A stretch of 64,000 nt of DNA, taken from positions 2,728,001 through 2,792,000 of the forward strand of contig OZ218956.1 of NCBI GenBank assembly GCA_965112735.1, written 5' to 3'. This document shows, piece after piece, positions 57,011 to 64,000 of the stretch. The position numbers and the translations under genes were made by a program. Every line of letters starts with the position of its first letter. The first letter of the stretch is position 1. The DNA is from Phaeosaccion multiseriatum. Taxonomy: Eukaryota; Ochrophyta, other classes. The notes beneath the pieces were generated by a model. It did no database searches. It was not told the origin of the DNA and worked only from the letters and a program-made list of their open reading frames with translations.

Positions 57011-58992
57011 TCAATCACCACCTGTACAATAAGTAGACGAAGAAGAAGAAGCAGAAGGCGGCGCTCTCGACGCCATCCGTGGGCACAGCTCCACTTTGGC
57101 CGTAGTGAGCCGAACGGCATGCTTCACGAGTCTCCCGCAGCTACATGCGAGCCCCGAGGCTCCCTGCGGCTGAGAAGAGTGGCTGCTGCTGCTGCTGCTG
57201 CTACTTCCCCCCGTTGACATATCCCAATTGCCAATCTTGGCCGCTCCACAGTGCGGACAATCAAGCTTGCCCCCACTTTCCGACGGCAGAGCCGTGCAGC
57301 AAGCTAAACATGAGGAGGTGGCCACCCCCGGTGAAGCCTCGGCCGAGCAGGGAGGTGGCAGTGGTTGGGCAGACGATTTTGGTGTTGATGACAGAGACGG
57401 TAGCGGGTTTGATGCTTCTGATCCTGCTGCTGCGGCGCTTGTTCTCGCCCGGAGCTCTGCAGCGTTGTCCACCCAGACTGACAGAGGGACGAAGAGCGAA
57501 GTGCACGTACTACTCGCACAGTTCAGGGGGATGCTCCCGCCGATGGCCTTTGCATTGTTTGCTGCCCTCGGCCTCTGTTTGGTCTTCATCGCCCTGCCCT
57601 TCTGCCCCTTTCCCGTCCTGCCCCCCTGCTTCTCCTCCTGTGCCTGCCGCCCTTTGCCCTGCTCCGCGGATGCTGCAGCCGCAGCCGCTTGCAGCCAACT
57701 GCTGCCGTCACCGTATCGCTCATACGCCGCGTACGTACTAACACAGAACGAGAAAACATCGTACACATACACAAACACACATATAGATATATACATATGA
57801 GAAGAGGAAAGCCACATCCGCTGCATCGACTTCGTACAGGCCATAGATTTAGGAAGCCCTACCACACCCCCCTACTACCGCTACCCTTGGTCCTCTCTCA
57901 CCCTCCTCCTCTCTCACCTGCTGCTCAGCACGTCAATCAATTCGTGTGTGTGTAGAATGACGTCGCTCTCGTTGAAGAGGACTCCCCTGCACTTCCTGCA
58001 GACGTAGTCCCTGCCACTTTCATAAGCACGTCTCTCGCTGGGCTCCACCATCTGATGCCGCTGCTGGCAGTGCTGGTGCTGATGCTGATGCTCACCCTTT
58101 CTCGCTTTGACAGTGTCTGCGAACCATCTATACGTGGAAAAGGCCTGCTTCCGTGTAATTACTCCAGTGAAGGTATCTTGGCACGTCCAGCCCATCAGTT
58201 CGTAGAGAGATAATTGGGACATGAAGCCCGGGTTGATGTGGACAGTCGGTCGGACCTTCTGAATCTGCACCACCGCCTGCCTCGAAGCCAAAAAGGTCCC
58301 ACCCGCGGGGGGATTTGGTGGATGAATAAGTGAGTGCGTGCGTGAGTAAGTGAGTGAGTGAGTGGGTGAGTGAAGGTCAGGGAGCGGGTGAGTATGTGAG
58401 TGGGTGTGTGAGTGAGAGTATGGGGTAAGGGCATCGGTACTTTACAGTCCTCACCGCGCACCTCTTGCAAAGACAGATTCCTCCTGGTGGCCACCGCCGC
58501 TGCTGCCACCGCCCCTCCTCGGGACTGTCCGTACACACAGTGAATCAGGACGGCAGACTCAGGTCCTTCTCGCACAGCTGCTGGCTCCTCCTCCTTCTGG
58601 CGCCCATCCTTCTGCTGATGTTTCTCGCCCCCCTCTCCTCCCAGTATACCCTCGATGAAGGCCAAGCAGCCGTCTAAATGGCCGAGCAGGTCCTCGTGGG
58701 GAAGGTCAAGAATCTACGTGCAGTACCGTTCGAGAGACGCGTGTATGTTAGAGAGCGATCGAATGAGGTCTGAGGAGGGGCCAGAATATCATGCCTTCCT
58801 CACAGAGCTATACCGTGAAAGGTTGGCGGTATTCATTACCTGCACGACGTGGTAGCGCAGGCGAGACTCGAGGGGGTGGAAGGCTTCAGATCCCAGGACG
58901 ACTACGCCTTTAATGTTTCGCGCCTTTAATGTTTCGAGGTCCCTTGCACTTTCCTGAGAGCCAAGCCAGATCCGCGGTGCCACCTCATCCAT
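57011..58992 (-). CDS. DUSP12-like dual-specificity phosphatase with zinc-binding C-terminus
   Basis: Predicted to remove phosphate from Tyr/Ser/Thr; yeast and animal relatives act in ribosome assembly and stress. Exons: 58840-58992, 58462-58713, 57918-58276 and 57011-57701, all in phase, giving 484 residues. Start MDEVAPRIWLGSQESARDLE is the usual beginning of the fold. A frame-matched GTG lies 42 bases upstream, but ATG 58992 fits better. The catalytic loop is HCVYGQSRGG: Cys and Arg of CX5R are intact, but the usual Ser/Thr after Arg is Gly. Exon 3 continues PTVHINPGFMSQLSLYELMG and the zinc motif YVCRKCRGVLFNESDVILH. Exon 4 has a long low-complexity insertion, then CPHCGAAKIGNWD and CSCGRLVKHAVRL, matching the DUSP12 C-terminal zinc region. 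The gene is divergent from the EF-hand gene, with 241 bases between them. Confidence 0.85.
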
Positions 58993-59233
58993 CGAAAGCA
59001 CGCCCCCCCCCGCGTTTGTGCACCCGAAGGCCACTACAGTAATTGAACGCGATGAACAATTATTTTTCCCTATAGAGTCACTATAGATACACCATCATCT
59101 GTGAATCTGTGTCTGAATGCCCAACACGCCGGCTTCTGGCCGTTGAGGACGGATCGGATCGGCAAGGGTAAGAATGACGTGCCTTTCAAAGCAACCAGCA
59201 GGCGCACCTGTTGGGGAAGGGATGGAATAAAGT
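58993..59233. promoter_or_regulatory. Divergent promoter region, DUSP12-like and EF-hand genes
   Basis: 241 bases between two genes transcribed outwards. AATTATTTTTCCCTATAGAG at about 59065-59085 is the only AT-rich patch and could be core promoter for either gene. No factor site is claimed. Confidence 0.5.
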
Positions 59234-60172
59234 ATGGGTGCGCAATACAGCTCCGGCATCGTCGTGCCGGAGTGGAAGGAGTGGGTGGATGAACACGCCA
59301 CCTGCGAGCACCTGCGCACTCTGTACTCCTCCTTCAAGCTCCTCTGCAAGGAGAGATTTGACAATGACGGGTTCTTCATTACTGCGGACGACTTCAGAGA
59401 GGTAAGCCGAGTGGTGCTGTGGAGCAAAGGACGATAGGGAGGGCGGCGGCTGATGCCTCTTTGTCCGAACTTTTTTCTTTTTCTTGCCTCCCTCAACTCT
59501 GGTACGACGACGGTAAGGTGTTTGCGGAGTTGGCACCGCCCCCTCCGAAGAAAGCCCCCCGCGTGGTAGGCATGGATAAGGCGACTGAAACAGCAGAGCG
59601 CCGCAACTCTCTCGCGGTGCACGAGAGAGAGAAACGCGTTCTCCTCGATCAGTGCTTCGCCGTCTTCGACGTCACAGGGATGGGCCAGATATCCGCGGCG
59701 GTCCTCTGGAGTGGGCTGGCAATGGTCACACAGGCTCCTGATCAGGTGAGTCACAACGGACAATGTTCTACGAACATCTAAACTCACTCATTTACTCACT
59801 CACTCACTCACTCACGCATTCACTCCTCTCTCTCTCTCTTACTCACTCCCTCACTGACGGCTTCCCCGTCGCTTTGAGAGCAGGTGAAGCTGAACTTCGT
59901 CTTGAGTCTGTTTGATGCCAATGCCGACCGCTGCGTGAACATGACTGAGCTGCAAATGGGCATGGACAGCGCCGCTGGAGGTCTTTGCAAGTGAGTGCGT
60001 CAGTGAGTGAGTGAGTGAGTGAGTGAGTGAGTGAGTGGGTGAGGGAGGGAGGGAGGGAGGGAGGGAGGGAGGGAAGGAGGGAGGAAGTTATTAGAGTGAG
60101 CAACCTCCCGCCCCCCCGCCTTGCCTTCTGTGGGAGCGTCGGCAAGTGCTACAGTGGTTCCCTCCCCTCCGG

Positions 60173-60207
<35 letters not shown>

Positions 60208-63200
60208 GAAAAAGCACAAACTTTCTTTTTCAGCCTTCCGTTTGCCATCCCTGAGCCGTCCGCCCACGTCCTCCCCTCCCTTCCCCTCCCCCCTACCCTC
60301 CCCCTCCCCCCATCCTCCCCTCCTCATGACACCAGACTGAAGCGCATCGGCTCCCCCCCCGCGGAAGTCACCAAGGGCCTCGCGTACGAATGCTTCCTCC
60401 ACAAATTCCTGGCCGACGAGTGGGTAGGCAGGGGGGCTGCTGGGCATGTGGAGCAAAGGACCTCTGTCACAGATGGCGACGTCAACACCCTAGGAAGCTC
60501 CTCGCCGGGGGAGGCGGTTCCTCTCCCTGCCGAAGAAGACTTGCCAAAGACCGCCAGCTTTGCAGAGATCGGCAGGTTTTGCAAGGTGAGGCGAGCCCGA
60601 TTGGCAGGGAGGGAGGGAGGGAAGGAGGGCGGGAGGAGAGGATATATATTAGAGAGAGGGTGTGTGCGTGAGTGAGTGAGTGAGTGAGTGAGTGAGTGAG
60701 TGAGTGAGTGAGTGAGTATGTGAGGGGGAAGGCCGGCTGGAGGGCAGGGAAGGGGGGCGGGGAGGAGATGAGGGAGAGAAAGAGTGGGTGAGTGGGTGAG
60801 GAGGGAGGGGGTAAGACCAGCTGGTTGGCAGGAAGGGGAGCCGGGAGGAGAGATGAGCGAGCGAGATAGAGTGAGGGGGAAAGGGGGAAAGGGGAAGGTA
60901 CATCTTTGCGTTGTGGAGAAGGATCTACCCCCCCTCCCACTCTTGTTTCCTTTCCCTCTTGGGTCTTACCCCTCTCCCCTCGAAATCCCTCCTCCACTCC
61001 ACCCCGATCATCATCATCACAAGGCCAACGAGTTCTGCCGGAACTTCCTCAAGTCTGTTGGGGGCTATAGGTAAGTCAATGGGTGTGTGTGTATGTGTGT
61101 AGGTGTGTGTGTACGTGTGTGTATGTGCGTGTGTGTATGTGTGTGCGTGCGCGTGCGTGTGTATGTGTGTGCGTGCCTGTGTGTGTGTGTGCGTGTCCCT
61201 ATTCCCAACGAACTAAACTAGCTATCGCTTGTATCTCTCTGTCCCTTCCCATCCCACCCTATCCCACTCCGCCCCCATCCCGTCTTACCCTCTCACCCCC
61301 CACTCTCCATTCACTGCCATCCCCAGTGCTGTGGACCTACTGCAGCTCTACAGCCGTCAGCAGCTGCTGCTCAAGGAACTGACCGCGCTGGACGGCAGGC
61401 TGGATGCAGCCGAGGTTGGGGGGGAGGAGGCCCAAGTAGACTATGAGGCCTTCCAGGAGGAGAGGGGTCACGAGGCCGACCTGTTTGTGGTGGAACGGCA
61501 TCGTCTCAAGCAGCTGGCCAAGAAGTGGCAAGTGCGGGGAAACTTCACGGATGGTACGTGAGCATCGCGATAGGCGCGTGAGGCACCTCTTTCATTCACT
61601 GCCTTGCGAAGCAATCTTCCCTTCCCTTTCCTTTCCTTTCCTTTTCCATTCCTTTCCCTCCGCTTTGAAGGGCCTCTGGTTGAAGATTTCGAAACTTCAA
61701 ATTGAGCCCACACCTCAGCTTTCCTCTTCTCACTTCTGCTTCCTCGCACACCCGCTCCCTTTCCCTCCCCTCCCATCCCACCCTCTCCCCTCCCCTCCAT
61801 CCCCTCCCTTCCCATCCCCTCCCCTCCTCCCCTCTCCTTCCCCTCCTCTCCCCTAAACTCCACAGCCCAAGCCGCCGAGGACGAGAAGCGCAGGAAGAAA
61901 GCGGAGGAGAAGAAGCATCGTTTGGAGATGGAAGGCGGCGGCGGAGGCGAAGAGGACTCGGGGTCTGACGGCTCTCTGTCGGACGAAGAGGCAGCGCTGG
62001 CCAGCAACGACCCGGGCATGAGGCTGCGACTCCTCACTGAAGCCAATAAGGTCCTGAGGGATCGGCGCAAGAAGGTGAGAGAAGAACGGGGGCGAAGAAG
62101 AGGGACAAGGCAGCGCGCAAAGAAGCTTATTCTTTCGGCTTTCTGTTTTCAGGTTGCTTGCAAGTTCCCTGTCGAGGGCAGAACCCCTTTATTCTCTCTC
62201 TTTCTCCCTCCCTCTCTCCCTCTCTCACAAACCCGTCCGTGGCCTTTTCCCCTCGTGCTTCCTTTCCGATGTTGTCCTGTCCTGTCCTATCCTGTCCTAT
62301 CCCGCTTCGCCTTGCAAAGTGGACCAAAGTCGCCGGAGGAGGTACAAGAAACGCGGGAGGAGGGACGCAGGGGGAGCAAGGGGGGCAAGAAGAGGAAGGC
62401 AATGCAGAGGAGAGGTTGCTGAGGGCGCAGAAGCAAAGGCGAGAGAGGCGCATCACTGACAAGCTCACCAAGGCTGCCGCCATGCCTGAGGGAACGCAGG
62501 CCTCAGGTACTTCTACTCACTCACTCAATTACTCACTCACTCACTCACTCACTCAATCAATCAATCAATCAAGTCAGTGAATCACCACCTTCTCTATCGG
62601 AAACTCTCCCTCTCCTCCTCGCCCCCCCCCCTCCCTTCTCCATCTCCATCCACTGCCATCCCTCTCCTCCTTCTCTACCCTCCGCCCTCTGCAGGCATCC
62701 GCTACGCCCCCCGCGAGTGGGGATCGAAGGCCCCTGCACCCGGCGCTCCAGGGGGGCCCAACGCCTTTCGAGCTTCGCTTAGCTTGGAGGAGATGCGCCT
62801 CGCGGCCTGCTGGTGCGTGTGTGCGAATGTGGTTGTGTGCGTGTGTGTGCATGTGTGTGTGCGTGTGTGTGTGCGTGTGTGTGTGTGTGCGTGTGTGTGT
62901 GCGTGTGTGTGTGTGTGCGTGTGCGTGCGTGTGTGTGTGTGCGTGTGTGTATATGCGTGTGCGTGCATGTGTGTGTGTGCGTGTGTATGTGTGTGTATGT
63001 GTGTGTGCCTGTACGTGCATGTGTGTGTGTGCATGCGTGTATGTATGTATGTGTGTGTGTGCATGTGTGTGTGCGTGCGCGCGTGTGTGTTTTGCATGCT
63101 GTGTGTGTGCGCATGTTTGCGGTATCGACGTCAAGATCGATATCAACTGAACATCTCTACCCAACCTCCGTCGTTTACAATACTTCTCCCTCCCCTCCAG

Positions 63201-63900
63201 GGACGGTATGGTAGCAACCGAAGCACACTACGCAGCCGTCGCCGAGGGCCGTCTCTCGTCCCACGACCACAACCGCCACCGCCAGCTCCAACAGGCTGGC
63301 GACGCCTCCGTAGACCTCCTTCGTATCGACGTGGATGTAATCGAGGACCTTCTGGAGGCGGCAGGAGGCTTCTTCGTCACGGATGCACAGGCCGCGGTAG
63401 AGGTGGAGAGCATTGAGAAGGACCAGATGGGAAGGAGCTCTCTCTTCCAAGCCGTCAGGTACACGTATCGTTCGCTCCTTCTCCGTGTGCGTGCGTGTGT
63501 GTGTGTGGGTGGGTGGGTGTGTGTGCGTGCGTGTGTGTGCGTGTGTGTGTGCGTGTGTGTGTGTGCGTGTGTGTGTGTGCGCGTGTGTGTGCCTGCGTGC
63601 GTGTGTGTTTGTGTGTGTGTGTGGGTGGGTGTGCGTGCGTGTGCGTGCGTGTGTGTGTGCGTGTGTGTGTGTGCGCGCGTGTGTGTGCGTGCGTGTATGT
63701 TTGTGTGTGGGTGTGTGTGTGTGGTTATCTCCCTGGGTGCCGTAACGCGCCACGTAACGCCTCCCCCCCTGGACAGATGGTTCCGTGGCTGGATGGTGGC
63801 GAGGGAACAAGCCGAGGAGGCAAAGGCCCACCCCCCTCCCCAATGGAGACAGCGCGTGGCAAGCATGCATCGAAGCATACGCTCCGCTTTCGACGGGTGA
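59234..63900 (+). CDS. EF-hand protein with N-myristoylation signal and coiled-coil region
   Basis: Eleven exons: 59234-59401, 59518-59745, 59884-59990, 60336-60585, 61024-61070, 61327-61553, 61866-62074, 62320-62506, 62695-62812, 63201-63458 and 63777-63900. All phases agree, giving about 640 residues. MGAQYSSG has Gly2 and Ser6, a classic N-myristoylation context. One good EF-hand loop is [12 protein letters not shown] (exon 3). Two weaker ones are seen: [12 protein letters not shown] (exon 1) and [12 protein letters not shown] (exon 2, no acidic residue at position 12). Later exons form charged helices ([38 protein letters not shown]). The end reads [15 protein letters not shown]...IRSAFDG. 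No enzyme domain was recognised. The N-terminal three-hand layout plus lipid anchor suggests a calcium sensor at a membrane. Three introns contain long (GT)n tracts. Confidence 0.85.
62813..63115 (+). repeat. (GT)n tract starting at a donor site
   Basis: The intron after exon 62695-62812 starts GTGCGTGTGTG and continues as about 300 bases of GT/GTGC/GTAT repeats. Cys/Val ORFs across it are artefacts. Confidence 0.95.
63481..63724 (+). repeat. (GT)n tract in the last EF-hand intron
   Basis: About 240 bases of GT dinucleotides with GTGC and GGGT variants between exons 63201-63458 and 63777-63900, again near the donor end of the intron and in the same strand sense as the neighbouring intron. 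Confidence 0.95.
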
Positions 63901-64000
63901 GCTGTGGCGGTACGCATACGGGCATATGACCAGGCTGGCAGGCAGGCATATGGGTAGACTGACAGGCTCTACCTACTAGTTTGCTTTGCTATGATTTGCT

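Noticed and set aside
62577-63416. Cys/Val and His/Thr ORFs across the GT tracts
   Set aside because: They are microsatellite artefacts in introns of the EF-hand gene.

Overview
This is nuclear DNA from a eukaryote. It is GC-rich, with intron-dense genes, GT-AG introns of roughly 60-500 bases, and microsatellites in almost every intron and spacer. Two PPR proteins with SMR-type C-termini, a D-glycerate 3-kinase with a secretory-type N-terminus (photorespiration), TTAGGG-type repeats and the overall gene style suggest a photosynthetic stramenopile microalga, perhaps eustigmatophyte-like. That placement is inference from style, with no marker gene behind it. All exon models below were read by eye from the bases. 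Phase agreement across consecutive exons is the main support.

Layout. 1-8528 (minus): one phase-compatible exon series encoding a Gly/Gln-rich N-terminus, a SHAQKYF-type MYB domain, an acidic linker, ankyrin repeats and a class II-like histone deacetylase that runs off the left edge. 9260-12746 (minus): D-glycerate 3-kinase with an 11-base microexon. 12994-15393 (plus): an intronless PPR protein. 16018-17239 (plus) and 18261-19965 (minus): two actin-related genes, a villin-headpiece protein and F-actin capping protein alpha. 20268-24640 (plus): a type I membrane kelch protein. 25290-26205: two repeat elements. 26351-33395 (minus): a long IQ/PH-like protein with a huge poly-Glu tract. 34361-37890 (minus): a BMT2/SAMTOR-family methyltransferase-fold protein. 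38443-42070 (minus): an AAAP-type amino acid transporter. 42298-46508 (plus): a PPR-SMR protein. 46884-50867: three small heat-shock protein genes (minus). 51073-52556 (plus): an ankyrin gene with a frameshift. 53640-56340 (minus): an unrecognised low-complexity gene. 56354-56870: a broken sHSP copy. 57011-58992 (minus): a DUSP12-like phosphatase. 59234-63900 (plus): a putatively myristoylated EF-hand protein.

The most unusual items are four. (1) The MYB-ankyrin-HDAC fusion. (2) A small non-autonomous transposon family with 20-base terminal inverted repeats and clean 6-base target duplications at both copies (CGATGA and ATGGGA), with diverged relatives nearby. (3) Microexons of 11 and 29 bases that are needed to rebuild conserved motifs. 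(4) A four-copy sHSP cluster whose last copy is broken at a poly-C tract next to a large GGCA array. Simple repeats appear strand-ordered relative to transcription: GT/GTGAGT runs follow donors and pyrimidine runs precede acceptors.

I saw no tRNA, rRNA, CRISPR array or viral gene. Long ORFs inside GA, GT, CCT and GAAG repeats are not genes.
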